Positions 54,723 through 62,048 of a stretch of DNA of 64,000 nucleotides are shown here, in pieces. How positions within the stretch are numbered: the first letter of the stretch is position 1; the number at the start of each line of letters is the position of its first letter. A program made the position numbers and the translations under genes. Under the pieces are notes generated by a model. It had not been told where the DNA came from, searched no databases, and saw nothing but the letters and a program-made list of their open reading frames with translations. The DNA is from Aestuariivirga sp. (GTDB taxonomy: Bacteria; Pseudomonadota; Alphaproteobacteria; Rhizobiales; Aestuariivirgaceae), in NCBI RefSeq assembly GCF_020252395.1, contig NZ_JADCDB010000002.1:62001-126000 (forward strand), in the 5' to 3' direction.

Positions 54723-56213
54723 ATGTTCACTCCTGCCTTCCTCAAGGGCGAGACTTGGGGCCTGCCCGGCCAGCCGGTGGAGCATGTTGAGACGCATGCT
54801 GCGCATGTGTTTCTCGTGGGAGAGCTTGCCTTCAAGATCAAGAAGGACGTGAGGCTGCCCTATCTCGATTTCTCGACCCCGGAGAAGCGGCGCGCCGCGC
54901 TGATGGCGGAACTCGCGATCAACCGGCTGTTCACGCCCGAACTTTACCTGCGGCTCGAGGAGGTTCTGGGCGAGCCGGTGCTGGTGATGCACCGCTTCCC
55001 CGCGCATGAGCTGCTGGCGTGGCGGATGGGGCATGGCGGGATTGATGGAACGCTGGCTGTCAAGCTCGCGTCCATGGTGGCCGTATCGCATGACCGGGCG
55101 CCGCGCCGCGACATCAAAGGCTCGGACATTATGACAGGCCTCGGAGCGCAGCTGTCGAAGGCCTTCATTGACTCTCCCGACATCTTTGCGCCTGCCGACA
55201 CGCTTGAGTTCCACGCGCTTTACGAAGCGGCCCTGCGCTTTGACCGGCAGCTTCTTTCGGACCGGGGAGAGCGCGGCCTCGTGCGCCGCTGCCATGGCGA
55301 TGTTCATTGCGGCAACATCTTTCTCGAAAGTGGCGAACCGCGGCTGTTCGACGCCATCGAGTTCAGCGAGAAGATCGCCACCATCGATGTGCTCTATGAC
55401 CTTGCCTTTCTGCTTATGGACCTGTGGAGCAGCGGGGTGAAGGTGGCGGCCAATGTGGTGCTCAACCGCTATCTTCATCTGCGGCGGAGGCAAGAGGATC
55501 TCTCGGGGCTCTCTTTGTTGCCGCTGTTTCTCTCCACCCGTGCCGGTGTCCGCGCGCTGGTGACGGCGGATCTGGCGCATGAGCTGGCGTTCAAGAATTC
55601 GATGATGGAGCGGAGCCAGGCGCTGGACTGGTTCCGGTCTTCAGTAGCGTACCTGAAGGTCTCGCCGCCCATGCTGCTTTGCATTGGCGGACTGTCGGGC
55701 TCTGGGAAGTCGACGGTGGCTGCGGCGCTGGCGCCGTTCCTGGGGGCTGCTCCGGGGGCGATCCATGTGCGCAGCGACGTGGAACGCAAGGTGCTGGCGG
55801 GTGTGCCCGAAACCGAACGGCTGCCGGCGGAAAGCTATTCCCTGCAAGCCTCGTTCGAGGTCTATGCCGCCTGCCTGGCGCGGGCGGAGAAGGCGCTGGC
55901 AGCGAGGCATTCCGTGGTGCTCGATGCCGTCTTCGCCCGGCCCGACGAGCGCGCGGCCGCGGCGGAACTCGCACGGCGGACGCGGGCACATTTCGCGGGC
56001 GTGTGGCTCGATGCACCGCGCGAGACGCTGGCCGCGCGCGTTGCGGCGCGCAGCGGCGATGCCTCGGATGCGACAGCGGAGGTGGTCGACGCCCAGCTCC
56101 GCTACGATCTCGGCCCGATGGACTGGCCGCGGGTGGATGCCGGCGGAACGGCGGCGCAGACGCTCTTGCGCCTCAGAGGAACGGTTCCGTTTCGGTTCTT
56201 CGCCCCATCATGA
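54723..56213 (+). CDS. Bifunctional APH-like phosphotransferase / P-loop kinase
   Basis: A 496-residue protein with an N-terminal phosphotransferase-like domain (about 1-320; VRRCHGDVHCGNIFLE catalytic loop and LFDAIEFSE) and a C-terminal P-loop NTPase (about 325-495; IGGLSGSGKSTVAAALAPF). This domain pair is widespread in alphaproteobacteria as an uncharacterised aminoglycoside-phosphotransferase/ATP-binding protein. The substrate is unknown; antibiotic resistance is not supported by context. Its 3' end overlaps the convergent sugar dehydrogenase gene by 41 bases. The upstream ATPase gene is 45 bases away on the same strand. Confidence 0.82.
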   Translation: MFTPAFLKGETWGLPGQPVEHVETHAAHVFLVGELAFKIKKDVRLPYLDFSTPEKRRAALMAELAINRLFTPELYLRLEEVLGEPVLVMHRFPAHELLAWRMGHGGIDGTLAVKLASMVAVSHDRAPRRDIKGSDIMTGLGAQLSKAFIDSPDIFAPADTLEFHALYEAALRFDRQLLSDRGERGLVRRCHGDVHCGNIFLESGEPRLFDAIEFSEKIATIDVLYDLAFLLMDLWSSGVKVAANVVLNRYLHLRRRQEDLSGLSLLPLFLSTRAGVRALVTADLAHELAFKNSMMERSQALDWFRSSVAYLKVSPPMLLCIGGLSGSGKSTVAAALAPFLGAAPGAIHVRSDVERKVLAGVPETERLPAESYSLQASFEVYAACLARAEKALAARHSVVLDAVFARPDERAAAAELARRTRAHFAGVWLDAPRETLAARVAARSGDASDATAEVVDAQLRYDLGPMDWPRVDAGGTAAQTLLRLRGTVPFRFFAPS

Positions 56214-57102
56214 AGCTGTCGGAGACGAGCTGCAGGGGCGCGCCATCGACATGGCTGCGGCCCTCACGCAGCAGTTGGGCGAAGTGGACGTAGATGTCCT
56301 TGTATTCCTCGGGCGGAGCCTGCACCGTGAGCTTGCCAGCGATGTAGAGTTCGCTGCCGCCGCGGCGCAGCGCCAGCTGCAAACCGTCCGCCGCCTCGAC
56401 GTCGATGCTCCAGCTCTGCTCGCCGGTCTGGCGCCAGTCGAGGTCGGCGGTGAGTTCGGCCTCGCCCTCCCATGATGGCTTGAAGGTGATTTGCGCGGCA
56501 ATGGGGGTGGCCTTGTTGCGCGGCGTCTCCAGCATCGCCGACTTCACGAAGACCGGCTGCGGCAGGATCTTGGTGACGATGGAGAAGGCGTTGATGCCGG
56601 GATCGAAGACGCCGAAGCCGCCGGGCTCCCAGATCCAGTCCTGGCCGGGGTGCCAGTGGCGCACGTCCTCCTTCCAGCTGACGTGCAGGCGGGTGACGCG
56701 CTTGCCCTTCAAGAGGCGCTGCGCTTCGTCCACCGCCTTGTTGTATTGCGAATGCCAGGTGGTGAAGAGGATGCGCTTGGCGCGATGCGCGTGCGCGGTG
56801 ATGGCGTCGAGCTCACCCATGGTGGTCGTGGGCGGCTTTTCCATCAGCACGTGGAGGCCGGCATCGAGTGCGTCGCGGGCGATGGCGAAGCGCGGCTCGG
56901 GCGGCATGCAGAGAGCGACGGCATCGAGCTTGAGGCCGCTGCGGAACAGCTCGGCGGGCGTCCTGAAAGCCGGCACGTCGCCATGGCCGCCGCGCGAGGA
57001 GACGACGGCTGCGAGCTCGAAATCCTTGTTCCTGGCGACGACCGGCAGGTGCTGGTCCTGCGCGATCTTGCCCAGTCCGATGATGGCGAGTTTGAAACCC
57101 AT
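56173..57102 (-). CDS. Gfo/Idh/MocA-family sugar dehydrogenase (D-galactose/L-arabinose 1-dehydrogenase type)
   Basis: An NAD(P)-binding enzyme of 309 residues. The N-terminal Rossmann start LAIIGLGKIAQDQHLPVVARN, the EKPPTTTMGELDAI loop and SWKEDVRHWHPGQDWIWEPGGFGVFDPGIN match the aldose 1-dehydrogenases typified by the Azospirillum L-arabinose/D-galactose enzyme. It would oxidise the sugar to the lactone for a non-phosphorylative pathway, but no other pathway genes occur nearby. It starts at ATG 57102, three bases from the cysteine desulfurase-like gene, and its end overlaps the kinase gene. Confidence 0.82.
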   Translation of the reverse strand: MGFKLAIIGLGKIAQDQHLPVVARNKDFELAAVVSSRGGHGDVPAFRTPAELFRSGLKLDAVALCMPPEPRFAIARDALDAGLHVLMEKPPTTTMGELDAITAHAHRAKRILFTTWHSQYNKAVDEAQRLLKGKRVTRLHVSWKEDVRHWHPGQDWIWEPGGFGVFDPGINAFSIVTKILPQPVFVKSAMLETPRNKATPIAAQITFKPSWEGEAELTADLDWRQTGEQSWSIDVEAADGLQLALRRGGSELYIAGKLTVQAPPEEYKDIYVHFAQLLREGRSHVDGAPLQLVSDSFMMGRRTETEPFL

Positions 57103-57105
57103 GGT

Positions 57106-58350
57106 TCAAGCGCTCCTGATCTGGCGGGTGAGCGAGCAGAGGAGGGCATCGACCTCCGCCTCGGTGTTGTAGTGGGCGAGGCCGACACGCAGCACGCCGC
57201 CCTTGTCCATGAGGCCCATGCGGCCCACGGGCTCGATCGCGTAGTTATGGCCTGACCAGACGAAGATGTTGTCCTTGGCGAAGGCCTTGGCCATGGCTTC
57301 CGGGTGGTGGCCGTCGAGCGTGAAGGACACGGTGGGCACGCGGCGGTGCATAGCATTGGCCGAGGTGATGCCGCGGATGGTGAGGCCCCTAAAGCTCTTG
57401 AGGCCCTCGATGAGGCGCAGCGTAATCTTGTGTTCGTAATCGGCGAGGTTCGACCACGCGGATGCGATGCGCTTGGTCCGCGTCCCGCCCGTACCGAATT
57501 GCTCAAGATATTCGATAGCGCCGAGCGTGCCGGCCATGCCTTCGTGGCTGAGCGTGCCCGTCTCGAATTTGTGCGGCAGGTCTTCCCCGGCCGGACGAAC
57601 CTTGTAGCCGAAGGTCTGCTTCAGCAGTTCTTCGCGTCCCCAGAGAATGCCCTGGTGCGGGCCGAACCACTTGTAAGCGGAGGAGACGACGAAATCGGCG
57701 CCGAGGTCCTGCACGTCGATGGCGTAATGCGGCGCGTATTGCACAGCATCGAGATAGACGATGGCGCCGGCCGCCTTGGCCTCCGCCGCGAAGCGCTTGG
57801 TGTCGTTCACCGTGCCGGTGCAGTTGGACGCCATGCCCATGGCCAGGAGCTTCGTCTTGCCGCTCAGCACTTTGGTGAGGGTCTCTTCGGGGAATTCATA
57901 GGTGTCAGTATCGAAGTCGATCCAGCGCACCACGAGGCCGAGGTCATCCGCCAACAGCAGCCAGGGCGCGACGTTGGCGTCATGGTCCATGCGCGAGAGC
58001 ACGATCTCGTCGCCGCGCTTCAACTGCTTGCCGAGGCAGCGCGACATGTGCAGCGTGAGGCTGGTCATGTTCTGGCCGAACACAATCTCGTTCATGCTCC
58101 GCGCATTGTAGAAATCCGCACAGGCCTGGTGGGCGAGGTCGACCAGTTCGCCGGCCTCGACCGTGGTCGTGAAATACCCGCCGAGATTGGCGTTGCGGTT
58201 GACCAGGCAATCCACCGTCCGGTCGATCACCTGTTGCGGCACCTGGGTGCCGGCGGGGTTGTCGAAGTAGATCCGGTCGCGGCCTTGGTCCTTGACGCTG
58301 AGGGCGGGGAACTGGGCGCGGATGGCGGCAACGTCGAGGGCGGCACTCAT
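57106..58350 (-). CDS. Cysteine desulfurase-like class V PLP enzyme (TIGR01976-type)
   Basis: A 414-residue fold-type I PLP enzyme. The N-terminus RIYFDNPAGTQVPQQVIDR, MDHDANVAPWLLLADDLGL, YLDAVQYAPHYAIDVQDLGAD and the PLP lysine in SSAYKWFGPHQG are typical of the VC1184-like subfamily. This group lacks the clear active-site cysteine loop of IscS/SufS and its reaction is unknown, so general sulfur mobilisation is not proven. Its ATG at 58350 diverges from the corrinoid protein gene across 162 bases. The sugar dehydrogenase follows on the same strand. Confidence 0.82.
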   Translation of the reverse strand: MSAALDVAAIRAQFPALSVKDQGRDRIYFDNPAGTQVPQQVIDRTVDCLVNRNANLGGYFTTTVEAGELVDLAHQACADFYNARSMNEIVFGQNMTSLTLHMSRCLGKQLKRGDEIVLSRMDHDANVAPWLLLADDLGLVVRWIDFDTDTYEFPEETLTKVLSGKTKLLAMGMASNCTGTVNDTKRFAAEAKAAGAIVYLDAVQYAPHYAIDVQDLGADFVVSSAYKWFGPHQGILWGREELLKQTFGYKVRPAGEDLPHKFETGTLSHEGMAGTLGAIEYLEQFGTGGTRTKRIASAWSNLADYEHKITLRLIEGLKSFRGLTIRGITSANAMHRRVPTVSFTLDGHHPEAMAKAFAKDNIFVWSGHNYAIEPVGRMGLMDKGGVLRVGLAHYNTEAEVDALLCSLTRQIRSA

Positions 58351-58512
58351 GGCGAAAATCCGGGATCGAACAAGCGGGACAGACCTCTTAACCGGGCTTT
58401 CCGCTTGCCTCAACCGTCGCTTTCCGGCATGGGGGTGTCGCCCGCTGGCGAAAGCCCTGACGCGCCCGGGGCTATTGTGTTTTCTTGAGAAATTCCCTTC
58501 CGGAGTGACCTG

Positions 58513-59214
58513 ATGAGCGATGATGGTGAACTTGACCTGAACTCCCTCAATGACGAGGAGCTGGTGCAGCAGGTCCATGACGACCTCTATGACGGCCTGA
58601 AGGAAGAGGTCGAGGCGGCGGTTCACATCCTGCTCGGCCGTGGCTGGGCGCCCTATAAGGTGCTGACCGAGGCCCTTGTCGAAGGCATGCGCATCGTCGG
58701 CGTCGACTTCCGCGATGGCATCCTCTTCGTTCCGGAAGTGCTGCTCGCCGCCAATTCGATGAAGGCCGGGATGACCATCCTCCGCCCGCTGCTCATCGCC
58801 ACGGGCGCGCCGCGCCAGGGCAAGATGGTGATCGGCACGGTGAAGGGCGACATCCATGACATCGGCAAGAATCTGGTCGGCATGATGATGGAAGGTGCTG
58901 GCTTCGAGGTGATCGACTTGGGGATCAACAACCCGGTCGAGAAGTATCTCGCCGCCATGGAAGAGCACAAGCCGGACATCCTCGGCATGTCGGCGTTGCT
59001 GACGACCACCATGCCCTACATGAAGGTCGTGATCGACACCATGAAGGAAAAGGGCATGCGCGACGACTACGTGGTGCTCGTGGGTGGCGCGCCGCTGAAC
59101 GAGGACTTCGCCAAGGCCATTGGCGCCGACGCCTATTGCCGCGACGCGGCGGTGGCGGTCGAGACCGCCAAGAGCTTCATGGCGCGCAAGCACAACCAGA
59201 TGGCCGCGAACTGA
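58513..59214 (+). CDS. Corrinoid (B12-binding) protein, MtbC/MtgC/MtmC-like
   Basis: A 233-residue cobalamin-binding methyl carrier. An N-terminal helical cap domain (about 10-95: LYDGLKEEVEAAVHILLGRGW; FVPEVLLAANSMKAGM) precedes the Rossmann B12 domain (about 100-230) with the base-off signature GDIHDIGKNLV; His115 should be the lower axial cobalt ligand. Later features GMSALLTTTMPYMK and VVLVGGAPLNEDFAKAIGADAY also fit. The DUF1638 gene follows by 24 bases. A partner MttB-family methyltransferase is encoded on the opposite strand at 62049, so this is its likely methyl acceptor. Confidence 0.93.
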   Translation: MSDDGELDLNSLNDEELVQQVHDDLYDGLKEEVEAAVHILLGRGWAPYKVLTEALVEGMRIVGVDFRDGILFVPEVLLAANSMKAGMTILRPLLIATGAPRQGKMVIGTVKGDIHDIGKNLVGMMMEGAGFEVIDLGINNPVEKYLAAMEEHKPDILGMSALLTTTMPYMKVVIDTMKEKGMRDDYVVLVGGAPLNEDFAKAIGADAYCRDAAVAVETAKSFMARKHNQMAAN

Positions 59215-59238
59215 GGTCACAGCAGCCGGAGGGTCACC

Positions 59239-59883
59239 ATGACCCTTGTCAATCTCAATCCATCTGACGAATTCGAGTTCAAGCCAGGCCAGGGGAAGGT
59301 TCTTCTCCTGGCCTGCGGCGCCTTGGGGCGCGAGATCGTGGACTTGATCGAGCGCAACCGCTGGATGGCTTTCGACCTCCAGTGCTTTCCTGCCAAGTGG
59401 CACAACACGCCCGACAAGATCGTGCCGGCGCTGCGCGGGAAAATCCGGGAGGCCAAGCCCCGCTACCAATCGATCTTCGTGCTCTACGGCGACTGCGGCA
59501 CCGGGGGCAACATCGACAAGCTGCTTGCGGAGGAGGGGATCGAGCGCCTCGAAGGCCCGCACTGCTATGCCTTCTTCTCGGGCCAGGAGACCTTTGCGAA
59601 GACGGCGGATGAAGACGTCACCGCTTTCTTCCTCACCGACTACCTCGCACGGCATTTCGACAAGCTGATCTGGGAGGGCCTCGGCATGGACCGGCACCCG
59701 GAACTGCTGCCGCTCTATTTCGGGAACTACACCAAGATCGTGTTCCTGGCGCAGACGCGCAATGAGGAGCTGGCCAGGAAGGCCATGGTGGCGGCGAAGA
59801 AGCTGGGGCTTGCCTATGAGTATCGATTTACCGGTTACGGCGAGCTGGAGCGCGATTTGAAGAAACGGGCCTCTTCATCTTGA
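59239..59883 (+). CDS. DUF1638 protein
   Basis: A 214-residue soluble protein with the DUF1638 hallmarks VLLLACGALGREIVDLIE at the N-terminus, the YGDCGTGGNIDKLL loop and HCYAFFSGQETF. No enzyme activity is established for the family. Its recurring gene neighbours are corrinoid proteins and MttB-type methyltransferases in methanogens and bacteria, and it is next to one here, spaced 24 bases. I infer a role in cofactor or methyl-group handling for the corrinoid protein. Strongly conserved Cys, Asp and His residues suggest metal binding. Confidence 0.9.
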   Translation: MTLVNLNPSDEFEFKPGQGKVLLLACGALGREIVDLIERNRWMAFDLQCFPAKWHNTPDKIVPALRGKIREAKPRYQSIFVLYGDCGTGGNIDKLLAEEGIERLEGPHCYAFFSGQETFAKTADEDVTAFFLTDYLARHFDKLIWEGLGMDRHPELLPLYFGNYTKIVFLAQTRNEELARKAMVAAKKLGLAYEYRFTGYGELERDLKKRASSS

Positions 59884-59887
59884 TACA

Positions 59888-59911
59888 TCATCCCGGTGAA
59901 AGCAGGGATGA
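59888..59911. repeat. REP-like short palindrome
   Basis: TCATCCC (59888-59894) and GGGATGA (59905-59911) are perfect inverted arms, with CGGTGAAAGC between. It follows the DUF1638 stop by four bases. The core CCCGGTGAAAGCAGGGA is close to the sequence at 42832, TTCCCGGCGAAAGCCTGGA, so it is probably a dispersed intergenic repeat of this genome, perhaps used as a bidirectional terminator between convergent transcripts. Confidence 0.6.
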
Positions 59912-59934
59912 CGAGATTTAGGGTTACGGCTTGC

Positions 59935-60318
59935 TTACCATTCGTTCTTGCGATAGGCGCCGCCGGCGATGGCGTAGTAGTCGCCGGCACTCTCGCAATA
60001 GATGTGGCCTTCGAGGTAGGCGCCGGTATCGCCGTCGATGGCGCCGGCGCAGATCGATGTGTCGTCGCTGCCGTCGCGCTTCCAGAACAGCACCGAGCCA
60101 CACTCCTTGCAGAAGCCGCGCTGGGCGATATCGCTGGAGCGGAACCATTTGAGGCCGTCCTGCCTCGTGAATTTCAGTTCGTCGTCGCCGCAGGCGGTTG
60201 CGGACATGTAGTTGCCTGTCTGCTTGCGGCACTGGATACAGTGGCAGGCGAGAATGGGGCGGAGTGCGCCGTGGACCTCGAAGCTGACGGCGCCGCAGAG
60301 GCAGGATCCGGTTTTCAT
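59935..60318 (-). CDS. GFA/CENP-V-fold protein (glutathione-dependent formaldehyde-activating type)
   Basis: A 127-residue zinc protein with the Cys-rich pattern of the GFA family: TGSCLCGAVSF, CHCIQCRKQTGNY and FCKECGS. The founding member was proposed to assist formaldehyde condensation with glutathione; many others have unknown thiol substrates. Its start overlaps the stop of the upstream homocysteine methyltransferase homologue by four bases (ATGA), tying it to methyl-group metabolism. A formaldehyde-handling role beside a demethylation cluster is plausible. Confidence 0.85.
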   Translation of the reverse strand: MKTGSCLCGAVSFEVHGALRPILACHCIQCRKQTGNYMSATACGDDELKFTRQDGLKWFRSSDIAQRGFCKECGSVLFWKRDGSDDTSICAGAIDGDTGAYLEGHIYCESAGDYYAIAGGAYRKNEW

Positions 60319-61220
60319 GAGAACGCCTTGTGAAGTGCGATGATGTGGTCGGGGCCTAGGCCACAGCAACCTCCGAAAGCCGAGACGCCCTTCATCTTCC
60401 ACGCCTTGGAGCGCTCAACCAGCTCATCCGGCGGGATGATGTCGACGAAGGTCCAGTCCGGCATCTTGAAGTAGCCGCTCTCGGGGTAAGCGCCGATGGG
60501 GCCCGTCCAGTGCTTGCGCAACACGCCGATCGCGTCGTCTGTGTCATTGGGCGAGCTGTGCATGATGCTTATGGCATCGGGCTTGAGCGCGGAGAGAACG
60601 CGCGCAACCTCGTCGAAATCCTGGTCCTCGCGCCCGAAGCCGGTGAGCTTGCCGTCGTGGCGCTCGACGGAGATGCCGATCCAGACGGGGAGGCCCGTGG
60701 CCTGTGCGGCCTGCGTGGCCCAGACGGAGTAATCCGTGTCGCGCATCATCTCCATCATGATGAGGTCGACGCCGGCCGCGGCGAGATTGTCCGCCTTGCG
60801 CTTGAACAGGGCACGGGCCTTGTCCTCCGGCCAGTCCTGCTGCTTCGAGGTGCGGTCGCTGCCCGGCACCACGGGGCGCATGGTGGACATGGAGCCGGCG
60901 ACGGCGACGGGATGACCTTTTGCTGCATCCCTGGCGATCGCGACAGCGGCGCGGTCGATGGCGAGGAGCTCGTCATCGCGGCCGAGCGCGTTGAACAGCA
61001 GGGCCGAAGTGGCGAAGGTGTTGGCGATGATGATGTCCGCCCCCGCCTTGATGTAATCGGCATGAACCTCGCGCACGACCTGCGGGTGGGACATGTTGGC
61101 TTCCGCGCACCAGGTCGATGAGCTCATCGGCACACCGCGGCGCTGGATATCGGTGCCGGTGCCGCCGTCGAGGATGATGATGTCACCCTTGGCGAGCTTG
61201 GCACGGATCAGGTCATACAT
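60315..61220 (-). CDS. Homocysteine S-methyltransferase homologue with altered zinc site
   Basis: A 301-residue TIM barrel. The N-terminal LDGGTGTDIQRRGVP and C-terminal FGGCCGLGPDHIIALH place it in the homocysteine S-methyltransferase (PF02574) family, like MetH domain 1 and Bmt. The third zinc ligand normally sits in an NC dipeptide (as in GxNC); the corresponding stretch here appears to be AISIMHSSPND, with His in place of Cys. That could still bind zinc, as a Cys-His site, or mark a different thiol acceptor. It sits between the [4Fe-4S] protein gene and the GFA gene in one operon, next to corrinoid machinery. Confidence 0.85.
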   Translation of the reverse strand: MYDLIRAKLAKGDIIILDGGTGTDIQRRGVPMSSSTWCAEANMSHPQVVREVHADYIKAGADIIIANTFATSALLFNALGRDDELLAIDRAAVAIARDAAKGHPVAVAGSMSTMRPVVPGSDRTSKQQDWPEDKARALFKRKADNLAAAGVDLIMMEMMRDTDYSVWATQAAQATGLPVWIGISVERHDGKLTGFGREDQDFDEVARVLSALKPDAISIMHSSPNDTDDAIGVLRKHWTGPIGAYPESGYFKMPDWTFVDIIPPDELVERSKAWKMKGVSAFGGCCGLGPDHIIALHKAFS

Positions 61221-61223
61221 GGC

Positions 61224-61883
61224 TCAGGCCTCTTGCCGGGCCTTGAGAAAGGCCCGCATGTGGAATTGCGCCTGTGCCGGGGCATAGGCAAAGCCTTGTC
61301 CCACGGGGCAGGCATGGCGCGCAAGACATCCGCGCGTCATGCACTCCGTTCCGGCGGGGCTTGCGATATGCGTGAAGCAGGCTGGCACGTCATAGCGCGT
61401 GCCGTCGAAGGCGGTAACGGGGCAGGCGGTGAGGCAGGGCTTCTCCGCGCAAGCCTCGCAGGGGTGTGGACCCGGCTGTTGGCGGGGAAGGTCGAAGGCC
61501 ACAGGGAACAGCAGCGCGGCGCGATAGGCGTGCCACAGCCCGTAGGTCGGGTGAATGTTGAGGCCCAGCGGCGAGACATGGCCCGCACCGCCGCGCCGCG
61601 CCCAGGCGAGGAAGGGCCAGGGCGGGCTCATGTCGAAGGGGTAGAGGGCGGTGGCGTCGAGGTCTTTCGCAAGGGTTGAGACAACCTCGCGTGTCCAGTC
61701 ATCCATGGTGTTGCGCTGCGGATCGCGCTCGCGGGCGAAGCGGCGAAACATATCGGGACCCGCATTGCCGATGAGGATCACGAAGCGGGCGCCTTCAGAA
61801 ACCTTGTCGTCAGGCTTCGGCTCGAACCAGCCGAGCGGCGTGAAGCCCGCGCGGCGGATCGTGGTGAGGATGGGGTGTTCCAT
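61224..61883 (-). CDS. Small [4Fe-4S] ferredoxin-like protein in the corrinoid cluster
   Basis: A 219-residue cytoplasmic protein. An N-terminal domain (about 1-130: RFVILIGNAGPDMFRRF; PFDMSPPWPFLAWARRGG) is followed by two Cys clusters, CEACAEKPCLTACPVTAF and CMTRGCLARHACPVGQGF, suggesting two [4Fe-4S] clusters of the epoxyqueuosine-reductase/ferredoxin type. It is too short and lacks features of RamA-type activases. The homocysteine methyltransferase homologue starts three bases after its stop. I infer that it supplies low-potential electrons, perhaps to reactivate Co(II) corrinoid, but no direct evidence shows this. ATG 61883 has no strong ribosome site. Confidence 0.75.
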   Translation of the reverse strand: MEHPILTTIRRAGFTPLGWFEPKPDDKVSEGARFVILIGNAGPDMFRRFARERDPQRNTMDDWTREVVSTLAKDLDATALYPFDMSPPWPFLAWARRGGAGHVSPLGLNIHPTYGLWHAYRAALLFPVAFDLPRQQPGPHPCEACAEKPCLTACPVTAFDGTRYDVPACFTHIASPAGTECMTRGCLARHACPVGQGFAYAPAQAQFHMRAFLKARQEA

Positions 61884-61898
61884 GGTGTCGCTCGCGGA

Positions 61899-62036
61899 GA
61901 CAGGCCCTCATCCGGCCTATCGGCCACCTTCTCCCATTGCGTGCCGCAACGGGAGAAGGGGAAGCTGGACCATCGAGTCCTTCTCCCGTCCGCAGGATGG
62001 AAGAAGGTGCCCGGCAGGGCGGATGAGGGCCCTGTC
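61899..62036. repeat. RIME/MITE-like palindromic element, 138 bp
   Basis: Terminal inverted repeats, GACAGG-CCCTCATCCGG on the left (from 61899) and its near complement ending GGATGAGGGC-CCTGTC on the right (to 62036), bound two internal hairpins: CCTTCTCCC/GGGAGAAGG with inner TTGCG/CGCAA, and CCTTCTCCCGTCC with its partner GGATGGAAGAAGG. It fills almost the whole gap between mttB and the [4Fe-4S] gene. It resembles the palindromic intergenic elements of Rhizobiales and carries no ORF of its own. Confidence 0.82.
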
Positions 62037-62048
62037 AGGCGGCAGCGG

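Noticed and set aside
54723-56213. Aminoglycoside resistance gene
   Set aside because: The APH-like fold is shared by many small-molecule kinases; the P-loop fusion is a common uncharacterised chromosomal family and no resistance context exists.
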